Positions 22,700-35,000 of a stretch of DNA of 64,000 nucleotides are shown piece by piece (within the stretch, counting starts at the first letter, position 1; each line of letters opens with the position of its first letter). This stretch comes from Scolanthus callimorphus (lineage: Eukaryota > Cnidaria > Anthozoa > Actiniaria > Edwardsiidae): assembly GCA_033964015.1 (NCBI GenBank), contig CM066919.1, positions 4,306,101-4,370,100 on the forward strand. The letters are read 5' to 3'. The position numbers and the translations under genes are program-made. The notes below the pieces were generated by a model that saw only the letters and a list, made by a program, of their open reading frames with translations, had not been told where the DNA came from and made no database searches.

Positions 22700-23947
22700 C
22701 ATACGCTATACCTTTTATTCAGAAAGAGACAAAAAAATTCATATCTCAAGAAGAGAACCACCTATGGCAACCAAACTTGGACACATTCATCTTTTTGGCG
22801 ATACCTTTTTAACGCCCTAGTCATTTGACTTGGCGTCGTCAATAACGTGAGCAGAATGAGCGAGAAACCCCATGACGTTCGAAAATCAACTCCATACCTA
22901 TGCCTGGACGTTATTTCCTTAGGTATGGTGCTCCGCTTGCGCGGGCCTTCGGCATGAGCTCCGCTAATAACAACACATTTTAATAACGCGACATTATTGT
23001 AATAAATTCATGCCCTTTCACGATTTCTTTCCTCGGTAAATAATGTTCGAACATTTTAGTAGTTCATGGTATTTGCAATCGGACCTTCGGTAAAGTTTAA
23101 TACATAACTATACAACATAGTGCCGAGAGAAGAGCCCACAATAATGAGTTTTCGGAGCACTATTAAAATTCAATTCAAGCCAAGCAGAATCACTGGAATC
23201 AGCCTACTACTTTGGCCAAAGTTGGCAGCATTTTTATTACCGCGTTTCTGTTCCGACGAATTTTCTGTAACTTTGCTTGATTTGAGATTACTTCAACTGG
23301 AATCGATTTCTGGAATTTGAGCCAAAAAAACCGGCAAATTTTTTTTCTAGTACGACCTGAATATGAAATTAGGGCCTCACAAAAATTTTGATTGTGACTT
23401 CTAAAAATGTTTCCAAGAAGATCGGTTATTAAGAACTTATTTATACATCATTAAAGTAGGATTTGAAAAAAAAGAATTATAACAATAGAGGAAAAGACGC
23501 AAAAGTTATAGCCTTGAGTTTGGCGATGCAGATTTGCGCTCTAGACACAGTTGGGTGCATTTTGAATTTCGAATGAGTCACCTTAAGGGGAGGGTAGGCC
23601 AGATAGACCTCCTCATACGAAAGGCCAGGGAAAAGGGAAATTAAATAAACCTACATCTCCAGTACCCTAAGGGAGCTCTTCCAACGCCTATCGGTATCGC
23701 AATGTTCTGCTCTAGCGACGCCATCAGTTCAGAGCGCCTGAAAAAATTGCCCCATAGAGGATACTCCCCGGGTACAAATCGTTGTTATATTTTTTTGTTT
23801 TTTCCAATTGCGAATATTGATGTCAACTTTGCCATTAACCGCGTGTAAATGAAAACAATAACGACTGATGATGATGAGATGAACAAATTCAGTGAAAAGC
23901 AATTGTGACAGGTCGTCGTCCTTGTTCCCACAGCTGATGTCCAATGT

Positions 23948-24395
23948 TATTTACTTACGCCCTTCGCCCCCTGCGGAGCATAGGCCATCAACAAGGCCCT
24001 CCATCTGACGCGATTCTGGGCGCTCTTTCCAATCTCTGCCCACGTGATTCCACTTTCCCACAGCCCGCTTTCCGTGCTCCTTCGCCAGCTGCACCGGGGG
24101 CGTCCTCGCCTCCTCTTGCCTTGGGGATTCCAGCTGAGCGCCTGGCGTGTGATGTTATTTGCCGGCTTGCGCAAGGTGTGAACCACCCATCCCCACTTCC
24201 TTCTTCTTATGCTAATTAATGGATTCTTCTCCTGCAATTCTCCAGACCTCCTCATTGGACACTTTATCCTGCCATCTAATCCTAAAGCGTCTTGGGCAGT
24301 TGTTGATAAACGTCTGAATCTTTCTATGGGCCTTCTAAGTTGATCTTCACGTCTCTTCACCATGTGACGGTTGGACATCATTTCCACCGTCAAAT
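23948..24395 (-). mobile_element. 5'-truncated LINE, C-terminal reverse-transcriptase ORF end
   Basis: An open frame of about 148 codons on the minus strand includes RRRKWGWVVHTLRKPANN, NPQGKRRRGRPRCSWRR and ends GVSK plus TAA, the typical C terminus of non-LTR retrotransposon polyproteins. It is flanked by TGATGTCCAATGT at 23935-23947 and 24395-24407, a 13-bp target-site duplication. The 3' tail right after the stop is the short GTAAGTAAATAA, with almost no 3' UTR. The clade is not assigned (an RTE-like short 3' end is possible). Confidence 0.85.
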
Positions 24396-24413
24396 GATGT
24401 CCAATGTAGTTGG

Positions 24414-25303
24414 CACGAAAAATATAAAATAAATAAAAATATACAAAAATATGTATTTCTTACAGAAGATTGCGATGCAAATGACGTGTTAGGTCTTCTT
24501 TTCATTAGAATATCAATTGCAGAGTTGACGAGATTTAATGTGAATATTTGGTTCCTTAAGAGGGAATACATCAAAAAATCTATAATAATTTTAGCAGATG
24601 TGAAAAAATTACTTGACAGAAATATCAATCAATATCTTTGGTTTTTGCATTTTCGAAAATCCTGTGATAACACCAAAGTGTAATTCTTATCAGCCTTATT
24701 CGAAATTGTAAAGTTCTGAACGAGTGGATTTAGTTGTTTCGAATTTTAAAGCTGTTACTCTTAACATATTTTCATGATGCTGCGATATTATATAAAATGT
24801 AGTGACTTTGAAGATTTTAAGATTTTATTTCAGTTCGAGGTTTGATGTTCAAAGAAATCAGTTTCAAAACAGTAACATAGAAGTTTCTAAAAATATGCAA
24901 ATTATTATATTACAAGATTTGTTTCCATCGTTTCTCGACTTTGCAAAGGATGCCATCTTACATGTAAGTCCCCCCGTTCCTTAGAGCCTGTATTCAACTA
25001 CGCATGAAGTCCTATTTTTGTATAGTCGTTTTCCCCGCGCGCGGTCAAAAAGGCGTCACAGTGGCACGTTGAGACCGTATCATAGATGGCGCAAGATGAG
25101 TGAGGAATGCTTATTTTATGATGTCAATATTCGCTAGTGACATATCGGCTTTGTATACATCAGTGTTTGTCCAGTCTGTTTAATCAATTAGGGAGGTTAA
25201 TTGATAAAGAAAATATATGCAAGTTTATAAACCTCTTAGCACCTCGTTAAGGATCATTTACACCTAGTTAGAGAATCTAGTCAAGAACAGGAAGAGTTTC
25301 GGC
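24414..25303. other. Upstream region of the synthetase gene; no gene seen
   Basis: AT-rich. A TTTATAAA-like motif lies at about 25226, roughly 75 bp before the start codon, and an in-frame stop (TAG, 25265-25267) precedes the ATG at 25304. A GC-rich patch (CCCCGCGCGCGG) lies near 25034. No promoter can be assigned with confidence. Confidence 0.35.
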
Positions 25304-26003
25304 ATGACCATTCGGGGTAGGGACTTGTTAGCGTCCGAAAACGGGGACAGACCGCAAAATCTCCATTCCCTCTTTGCAATGCAAGCAAAGCTTGTTCCAC
25401 GAAACGTAGCGGTAGAGTTCAAAAGCCTCAAATATTCATACGATTTTATGGAAAAGAAGACAAATCAACTAGCGCGATACTTACATGACTGGTTTGGTAT
25501 AACCCCCGAACAAGAACGAGTGGTGGCTATTGTCCTGCCAAGATGTCCTGAGCTCTACATGTGTATGCTGTCGGTGCTTAAGACCGGTGCCTGCTATGTA
25601 TGCATTGACCCCCAACACCAGGGAAGTCGTCTCAGTTTCATCCTCAGCGACACTAACGCGGCCTGCATTCTCACCAGCAAAGATATAGAAAAAGACCTCG
25701 GAATGAGCTTTGAAAGAATCCAGACTCTAGACGTCAAAAGCAAAGAACTTGCTGACAAGCTTAGCTCGTATTCGGATATTCCTCTAGAGACTTTAGTTCC
25801 AGGGACAAATTTATGCTATATAATATATACCTCCGGGAGCACTGGTCAACCCAAAGGGGTGGAGATTGAGCACAGAACCGTCCTCAACTTCATTACAGGA
25901 GAGTTAGATGTTTTCCCGGTATCTAGTGACGACAGAGTCTTCCAAGGATTCTCACCAAGTTTCGACGCTTCCGTTGAAGAGATTTGGCTGGCGTTCAGCA
26001 CAG
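25304..26003 (+). CDS. Synthetase exon 1: adenylation domain N-terminal half
   Basis: Codes for residues 1-233 plus one nucleotide. ATG 25304 is the first in frame after a stop at 25265. It contains A1-like YSYDFMEKKTNQLARYL, A2, the P-loop-like A3 and A4 with pocket residues D221, A222 and E225. Donor CACAG|GTAAGC. Confidence 0.9.
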
Positions 26004-29000
26004 GTAAGCTGCCACGCCACAGACAAAATATTAACTAGTTTGCCGCCTGTAACACTTTGTGTTGGACTGAAGAGAGCTTTTTGTTAGTTAAAAATACTAC
26101 ATACCATGAGATTCTTAAACCCGTATGTATTGCCAACATCATATCACGCTCTGTTGCACCATGTGCAATTTCCCCATAAGACCGCATTGATAAATTGACA
26201 GAGTAGAAATGTGTCCGTGAAAATCTAAGTTTTTGGAACTGTTGTAGCTAGAAATATAATAGGACTAATTACTACTTAGTTCTCTTTTCACTTTGAAAGC
26301 AGACATCATCATCCTCAGATAATTTAGCGTTTGATCAAGGAAGTCAATGTATATCTCTATTTTTAGACCTGCTGTAGCTAGAAATATAATATAGGACTAA
26401 TTACTACCAAGTTCTCTTTTCTCTCCCAAAGATGACTTAATATGTTTGATCGGGGAAGTCAATGTATATCTCTAGAACAAATTGCTCGTCAAGGCCTCGT
26501 TAATAGACTGGAAATGTTACGCAAAATGCAACCCCCAGAAATGGAACTCCATTTCTTTCCTACATTTTCTAGGTGTTCAATATGTAAACTTTCCTGTTTA
26601 CGTGTAACTTCAAAATTATTTATTTTTTTGAGGGGTATCGTGATTTTTTTTTGCTATTTGGACTATAGCAAATAGGTTACGCATATATATGAAGCACCAA
26701 CGTAAGGGTTGGTATGTTTACATTGCAAGTGCTGAGTTTTATTGCTTGATTCATTTTGCAGCAAAGGATGATGTGTTACCTGGATACATTAGTATACAAA
26801 AGTTATTCGCATTGTTTTGATTCAAAAGCTCAAAATAAATGCCATGGTCTCTTTATTGGAAAAATCTTAGCCAACACATCGTATAATATAGTGCTTTTAA
26901 AAACACCAGCACACTTTCGAATCTGCAACAAGAATGATTAGAAATTATAACTTAATCCCTCTATCATGCTATTTTCTAAATATTAATAAGGTATCTGCTT
27001 TAATTTTTAAACACTTTTGTTGAGAATGTTTCCATGCAATGTAATAAAATTTTGAAATATTGAGACTACAAAATCACTCCTGGACAAAAATGACTATGTA
27101 GAAAAAATGCCTCAACACACCCTCTCGCACTGTTCGAAAATACTTTACCATGTGTGAGCCCTTCATGTAACATATTTTAAGCTTGCCTTGAGCGAGAAAT
27201 TGCTTAAAAGAAGTTATTTTTACATCATTTTAATCTTTAGTTGTTAATTTTATTCTTTTTATTGATTGATTTACCTTTTTCCATATTTTTAATGTATATA
27301 TCAGTTCTAAATTATATCACCAGTGTGTTGTATATATTGTAATCCTATAAAATATTTAGCCTTTGTAAGTAGTTAGAGGGTCACAAGTTTTGTAAGTATT
27401 TATATTTTTAAGTGCTACCCTCTTTAAATAAATACTTTATCATTCTAATTATTATTATATATGTGTCCTTCATATAACACTCAGATACACTACACAAACC
27501 GGAACCAGAGGGACGTTAAAGAGCTACGAGGACCGTCGGAAGTTGCCCAACCTCTGTGTCACAGAACTCACCATACTAACACACACTCATTATTATAAAA
27601 CTGGTTTCTATAGGATGGGTTATCCGAAAATGTAAAGCGCTTAGAGCTTTGAGGATAAGCGCTATACAAGCAGTTACTTTAACACTTGAGCCCCTCGTAT
27701 AACATATATGAGCCCCTCGTATAACATATATGAGCCCCTCGTATAACATATATGAGCCCCTCGTATAACATATATGAGCCCCTCGTATAACATATATGAG
27801 CCCCTCGTATAACATATATGAGCCCCTCGTATAACATATATGAGCCCCTCGTATAACATATATGAGCCCCTCGTATAACATATGTTCCCCTCATATAACA
27901 TATATGAAACCCTCATATAACATACATTAGGCCCACATGTGAGGCCGTCGTATAAGAGGTGATTATAACAAGAGAAAGCAAACCTCTCGACCATCAGCGC
28001 GCGAGGAATTCTTATTATCACTTGAGTAATTATCTTATATGAGCCACATACGAGCCTCTCATATCACATATATGAGCCCCGCATATATCACATATTATAT
28101 GATGCCCGCCAAGCGAAGCGCTTACCAGTAATATAACTTTGCATTCTTTGGATGTTATTATAAATCCAATAACATAACTTTCCTGTTTTTCGTTTGTTTC
28201 ACATTTATTTACTTTATTGTTTGCGCGTAACTTCGAGAATAGTAATTTTTTGACTGCTGCATATTCTTAACTGGACAATAGTAAATAGTTTACGGATATA
28301 TGTAGCACCTAGGTAAGGGTGGGTATGTTTGTTGTAGAAGTGCTGAGTTTTATTGCTTGATTCATTGCAACAAAAGAACATGTTGCTGGAACTTATTGGC
28401 ATTGTTTTGATTCAAACGATAAAAATAAATGCCATGACCTCTTTATTGGAAAAATCCTAGCAAACACACCATAGAATAGTGCTCTAACGTCAAACTGTCC
28501 TCACTCGTGAGAATAACATGTTTTTTTTCGCACGAAAAACTTTTTGACAGTCGAACTTTGATGTTTGCCCGTACATATGCGAAACTTAAGGCGCCTTTCG
28601 TTGACCGTTCGTGAGCGGAAAATCAGTAGAACGTAAAAATTTCATAACTTCAATAGACAAATTTAAATATTTTAAAATTCAAACTTGGATACGAGGCTCA
28701 TGGGAATAAACAAAAGAAATAAATTATTCATTTTTCGATGACGATGCGATTTCTTTTGTGTTATTCCCATGAGCCTCGGACTCAAGCCAGAATTTTAATA
28801 TATCCAAATTGGTCTATTCTTTCTGACCGAAAGACTATTCTACTTCGAAATGTTATTAGCTTTTTTTATATAAGATTTTCACTCCTGCAAAACAATGTAG
28901 ACAATGTAACGTTTAAGTTTCACGTGCCGACAGAACATATATCGCCTGTGGGGACGGTTAGATTCAATTATTTCCTACTTTCGAGAGAAAAATGCTACAC

Positions 29001-32000
29001 AAGTTCGGATCCCACACAATTCCTGATAAAATCGGAAATTTAGACTGCCAAAGCTTTTCTTTTGTCGTGCGAAAATTGGATGTTCACTATGCTAAGCGTA
29101 TAGATACATAAAGTAGCTACCTGTGTTACACTCTAAAAATGACAAAATACCCTTTGATGTTTTGCATGATTCAGATATCAGCCATTATAAACATATAAGT
29201 GGGTAAATGGTGTGATTATTATTCTGTGCTATCTACTCAAAATGAAATTTGAGAATACCGCATGAGCCATTTTAGCATTATTATTGAATTTCAATTTCGC
29301 GATGCATGAAGCACGTGTTTCTTTGATGCCCTTGCTTGCATGACATATTCCCTGCCCACGTGTATGTTGACATGCGTGCCTCGGTACACTGATAGTTGTC
29401 ATAGTAATATGATTTTTCAATTTTCCCCTAGGAGCCACCCTCGTAGTTGCTACAACCGATATCATGCAGTCGGGTCCAGACCTCCCGCTTCACTTGGCCA
29501 ACCTGGATATTACCGTATTTTCTACTGTCCCTACCCTGTTGAGGACCATCAACAACTCCAGTAAAATTCTCTCAAGAATCAAGCTGCTCATTCTTGGGGG
29601 AGAAGCTTTTGGCGAAGACTTAAAGATCTGGGCTGACGGAAGCCGTATTGTGGCTAACACTTATGGACCGACCGAGGCAACAGTTGTGGCGACGCTCTCT
29701 ATTGTGAACAAAGACAAGCGAATAACTATTGGAAAACCCTTAAAAAACTACCATGCACATGTCCTCGATGAAAATCTCCAAGAGTTAGACACTGGGAGAG
29801 AAGGAGAGCTGTGTATTGGAGGGCAATGTCTAGCAAGAGGGTACAGGAATCTGCCGGGGAAGACGAAGCAACAGTTTGTCATGCACGCCACGCTCGGCAA
29901 GATTTACCGAACGGGTGATTTGGTCAAGATCAATGAGGACGGAGAGATCGATTATCTCGGAAGAATTGATGATCAAGTAAAGATTCGAGGGTTTCGGGTA
30001 GAGATTGGAAGCATTGAGTCTCACCTCCAGCGACAGGAAAACGTAAAGATGGCAGCTGTGGTGGTTAGTACTGCGTCCAAGACTGGACAGCAACTCGTCA
30101 CGGCGCATTTGACTTTGGAAGATAAGTTGAAGAGTTTGGTAACTGCTGAAGTCGTGAAGAATATGAAGTCATCATTGCCGGAGTATATGATACCTAACGG
30201 GTATCTCATCCACGAGATGTTGCCTACGTTAGCTAGTGGTAAGGTGGATAAGAAGACTCTGAAGGCCTGTGGACTGGAGCCTCAACCCTTTCGTGATACG
30301 TCCCTCAAGCATCTCCCACCTCGAGACAAGACGGAGGCCATGATTTGTGAGATCTGGGAGACCCAGTTGAACCAGAAACAGCTCTCCATCAAGGATAACT
30401 TCTTCGAGCTCGGAGGACAATCAGTCGTGGCTGCGCTGGTAACGAGTGAGTTGCGCAAGCAAGGAATGGAGTTGTCAGTGAAGGATATTTATATTCATCC
30501 TACCATAGAGTCCCTCGCAGGCACACTAAAAGGCAAGAACACTGCTTCAAGTGAATATGTTTCGGTACCGGTCCATATACCAGGAACACAGACCAAAGGG
30601 AAACCCCGCTATTTCCTGTGTGGATTTCTACAGCTTCTTTGGCTGATGATGTGGTCCGCAGCGCTCAGCGTGTTCGGGATTTACCTGGTGATCTTAGTGG
30701 TGAAGTTGTACCTTTACTACCCACCTTACATATTCGTCACCTTCGTATCAGTGCTCCCCTTATTTGGCTTGCCATTTTTCCTGACCCTTACTATATTCTG
30801 GGCGTTCGTCATCAAGAAGTTAGTTCTCTTTCGAGCCAAACCTGGCGCATACAGTCTATGGAGCATGTACTACCTGAGGTGGTGGCTTGCTAAACAGGCA
30901 AAGTATGTAACCTTTCATTTAACCCGCTCTTTTGCTCCTAAAACATCTCTTAATCAAAGGGCTCTATGAGCCAACTCATTCATGAATTTGGAATTAGTGA
31001 ATGGATAATTTTTCAGATATTGAAATTACTTTGGGAGGAGACTGCCCTATCTTGGGGCGGGGTGCATGTCGTACCTTTTAGGGTTAAAAATCAGGCCTCT
31101 GGTAGCTTTTAGGGATAACCCTAACATAACCCTACCCTAACCTGACCCTAGCCTAACAGGGGCGTAGCCAGCACTTATGAGAGGGGGGTTCCAAAATTCA
31201 AAAAATATAAACTCCACATAGATTTTTCCCACGGGGAAAAACTAGCGTTTCAAGAAATGTACATTTTATCGGAGCTTCTATTTGTTTTCTATTAAATATT
31301 TACAATTTTAGTACTAAGTCGGTCCAGAACAGAGGCGAGGGGGTTCCAGAACCCCTGGAATCCCCCCCCCCTGGCTACGCCCCTGCCTAACCCTGGATGA
31401 TAGATAGTGATAGACTGGTATAGGTGGTTTGTTGGGTGAATCTATATTGGTGTACTTGGACATGAATTTATATCAGGAAAATATGTTTTGTTGGTACCTT
31501 TTAGGGGTCAAAATCAATTAAGCAACACCATCTTTGGTACCTTTTAGGGGTAAAATCGAAATTTCCCAATGAGCACCCCCGTCCCAAGAATAGGGGAGCC
31601 CCCGCTGGGAAAATACTGGATACAGGCATGTGGTAAGTTCTCATCAATAGCCACATGGAAGATATGGGCAATTCAAGAAAATGTCTCTGATTTTTGTTCA
31701 AATGTTGTCGTATTGCCTTTGAAAGAGATCTCCAGTTGGTTTACCCCTAGCATGGACATGACAAGCATAAAAATACAGGCACAAAATCCAATAGTGCTGG
31801 CAGATTGATTTTTCTTGAATTTTGCTAAGTGTCCAATTATTTTGAAATTGGATAGTTTAAGTCTATGTATGAATGCTATATTATTAATAAATAACAGGGC
31901 TCCATACTCGTTCAATGAAAAAAATGAATTCAAAATTCCTCAGGAACTCCAAATTGGATCTGGCCTTTACTGAATTTTCACTCAATTTTTTTCTTAATTG

Positions 32001-35000
32001 TAAAGCATGGAGTCCAATATATAATACTCATAGTAGTCCTGTTATGTAAACTGTACCATTTTGTATACAGACCCTATTTTCTGATACATTTTCACAAGCC
32101 ACTCCCACACACAATGTTAAGCCGCTGGGGGGGGGGGGGGGGGGGGGGGAGGAGGTGCAGCAAGGGGTGGACAGAAAAAATTCCCCACCATTGGGCAAAA
32201 ATACAGTGTCAAATTTCGGTCAATATTCCTACCCCGGGCTGCATGATTTCATCAAATTTGTCAGTCATGTGACTTATGGCAATGAACCTACGAGATAGTT
32301 ACTAGACTCATGACCAAATAGCCCGAAAACAGATTGTCAAAATCCCTACCCGGGAGAAAGCATTGCTTTTCTGTTAAATTAAAGGAACATGTTGTTGGGT
32401 TTGTCGTAAATGATAACAATAATAAAAACACTGCTCAATTCAATAATTCAATTGCACTTTGTCGTCCATTTCTTTCACGAATGTCTAAACGAAAAACAGA
32501 AGATAGTTTCTCTCCACCACAGATTCACGGGACTCACCTAAATACTCCACTGTGCAAATTTGAAGCTGCCTGGGAGTGCATGAATACAGCGAAGAAATGC
32601 TTCCCAATATGCGAACTTTTGCAGAGCTGCTAATCGTTGAGACGTCTCTACATGACTAATTATCGTAACCCAATCCGCCAGTTTTCTCAGAAAGCAAAAA
32701 CCCCACGGAAAACTCTTAGGAAAGACTAGTTATGCTTTATTGTTTATAGGCAAATGGAAACATCATTCGTATCCCGAGTTATAGTTTCCCGCCATCTTGA
32801 AATTTGATCCGGAAGTGACGTTTGCGAGATGGCATGGTCGACCGGTCGGCCTTCGACTATAATTTTTTTTTGTACCGGAAGTTAGCAACTGCATGGCAAG
32901 ATGGCAACCCGTGTATAGAACGCTGATAGGCCAAAGTTAAGCCCGATCGGGCGAGGTTAGAAAGTGGATGGGTTACCACTGCGAAATCGCAACTGTTGTA
33001 AGTAGTCAAACTGGAGAGACGATAAGTGGAAAGGTTGAAAGAAAGAACGATTATTGGCGATAATCGAATGGCGCTAATCGAATCGAAATCGTGCTAACGC
33101 AGAATCGTGCTAACGCAGAAGTCCCACATCATACCAATACTCCTTCATTTGCGCTGCGCGCGCATGAATGAGTAATAAAAAAGGATCAAGAAATGGGAAG
33201 TAAATTGGGGATTGTTCGAAATGGACATCGGCAATGAATCAGAACCGTTGGTGTGGACCATTTTATTTAAGATGTCAGTCATATAGCCTAATTCCCATCC
33301 GCTACGGTAGAGTTCGTTGGCACTTCCTACCTCCGCGTCTGATCAACGTCATGGGAGAGACGTTCTAGATTAGGATCAACTTGAGAATGTGGACCAATCA
33401 CAACGACGCTTTTCCTCCAACTACATGTACTATCGGTCAACCAGAGCCAAGCTTATATCTCACCAGCTAGAAGGGTTTCGCCGATCAACTTACTAGAGGG
33501 AATTTGCTCTCCGTTTTAAGTGTTTTTTTTTTTAAGAAGTCACTCAGTAAACTGTTAGAACGTTGTCGTCTGGGCAAAGGAATGGTAATAATTGCCAGCG
33601 ATTTTAACAGATGAAAGATAAGAGGTTTTGGTAGAACATTTGACCCCGTGACGTTGATCAGACGCAGAGGAGGAATTGCCAACGAACTCCGCAGTGGATG
33701 AGATTAAACTATCATGCAGTCAAATAGCCTTATACATTTAATTACTTACTTTTCCTGTACACTTTTTAAATTGCGACAAATATATATTTATATTTTTTTC
33801 AATTATTTGTGATATCTTTTCAGATCTATTGTGCCTACATGGCTGTTGGCGGGTACACCACTTATGAATGCCTACGCACGCCTCTTTGGAGCCAAGATTG
33901 GAACGGGAGTCTACTATGGTTCAAAGCGTACCTGTGACTTCGAGCTTCTAGAAATCGGCGCGGGAACAGCTCTTGAACCAGAGGTACTACTGGATACGTC
34001 ACGAATTGACAGAGGCGTTCTTATTCTTGGCCGAATATTGATAGAAGACAACTGCAGCATCGGGGCGAGATCTGTCATAACATTAAACACCACAATCGGA
34101 CGCAACACCCGCATCGACCCGCTGACTCTTGTTCCTGATAATGCAGTGATCACAGAAAACTCCCATATCCAAGGATCTCCAGCGAGGGACTCACCGAACG
34201 GTGCACGGTGCAAACCAGATGATGATCCTTGGTGCTGGTCTTGCTGGATCCCGTTTGCACAGTTTATCGTAATATCTCTGATTGGAAGCTTTATGTTCCT
34301 TCCGTATGCTTGCGTACTGGTTATCATCCTCTGTGTGCCCTATGTGAAAAGAGCCTTTTTCACTGGCGATTTTGTCACTATTGCGTTTCTTATTCCACCA
34401 GCTGGTCTAGGTGTTTTTATCTCTACCCTGCTGCTCTCCGCGCTAATCAAATGGTGCGTGGTTGGACGGTTGAAAGAAGGACAATACTCCATCAATTCAT
34501 TTACGTTCGTCAGATACTGGATCATGGAAAAGATTTTGCAGACAGTGCTTGGCACCGGCAAGGAGTTGTTCGCCACATTATACACAAACGTGTGGATGAA
34601 GACACTCGGTGTCAAAGTTGGTGATCTGGCAGAAATCTCTACAGCCTTTAACTTCAGCCCTGATCTACTGACGCTCAACAAAGGCTGCTTTATTGCAGAC
34701 CACGTGTCACTCGGCGGACCGGTGTTCTCAACAGGGACATTTTCTCTACACAAAAGCCGTATTGGAGAGAGAACTTTCATGGGTAATAACTCAGTCAATA
34801 TCCCCAAGTCTTGCATAGGTGACGACGCGCTTATTGGCGTACTGAGTGCAACTCCCCTGTATGTTGACGACAAGACCTCCTGGCTTGGATCTCCTCCGTT
34901 TTCCCTTCCTGCCAGAGCTACCAGCGCTTTGTCTAAGGATCCCTCTCGCACCTTTAGCCCGCCGTGGTATCTGTACGCAAGCCGTCTGATTTGGGAATTC

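Larger units (their letters stand above)
20739..23582. mobile_element. 2.8-kb TTAA-flanked foldback transposon (piggyBac/Kolobok-like target site)
   Basis: It is flanked by TTAA at 20735-20738 and 23583-23586. The ends GGTGACTCATTCGAAATTCA and its inverse match, and the inverted arms extend about 550-600 bp (through phrases such as AATCGATTCCAGTTGA and GGTATTTGCAATCGGACCTT). No transposase frame is visible, so it is non-autonomous. TTAA duplication is the signature of piggyBac and Kolobok superfamilies; the superfamily is inferred. The interior holds a second foldback and a CRE-rich minisatellite. Confidence 0.85.
26575..28500. repeat. Duplicated segment pair flanking a minisatellite (synthetase intron 1)
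   Basis: Roughly 26585-26930 and 28225-28495 are diverged direct copies, sharing AGTGCTGAGTTTTATTGCTT, GCATTGTTTTGATTCAAA and CTCTTTATTGGAAAAATC. The minisatellite at 27690-27905 lies between them. The pair suggests an internal intron duplication or two copies of one element. Confidence 0.7.
31035..31620. repeat. Family C repeat interrupted by a telomere-like tract and a MITE (synthetase intron 2)
   Basis: TGTCGTACCTTTTAGGGTTA and AATCAGGCCTCTGGTA are on the left (to about 31110); TACCTTTTAGGGGTCAAAAT and AAATCGAAATTTCCCAATGA on the right (about 31495-31575). The same phrases are contiguous at 60590-60890, so the middle was inserted or duplicated later. Confidence 0.6.

Noticed and set aside
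24414..25303. P450 and synthetase as a co-regulated biosynthetic cluster
   Set aside because: The divergent arrangement is suggestive, but start codons are about 5.8 kb apart with transposons between, and a mitochondrial P450 has no clear role in poly-amino-acid synthesis.
27690..27905. CRISPR-like array
   Set aside because: Head-to-tail 22-bp units without spacers in a eukaryotic intron; a minisatellite.
27576..28021. Repetitive minus-strand open frames rich in LYEGLIYVIRGAHICYTRG
   Set aside because: They are translations of the 22-bp minisatellite; all three frames are open because the unit lacks stops.
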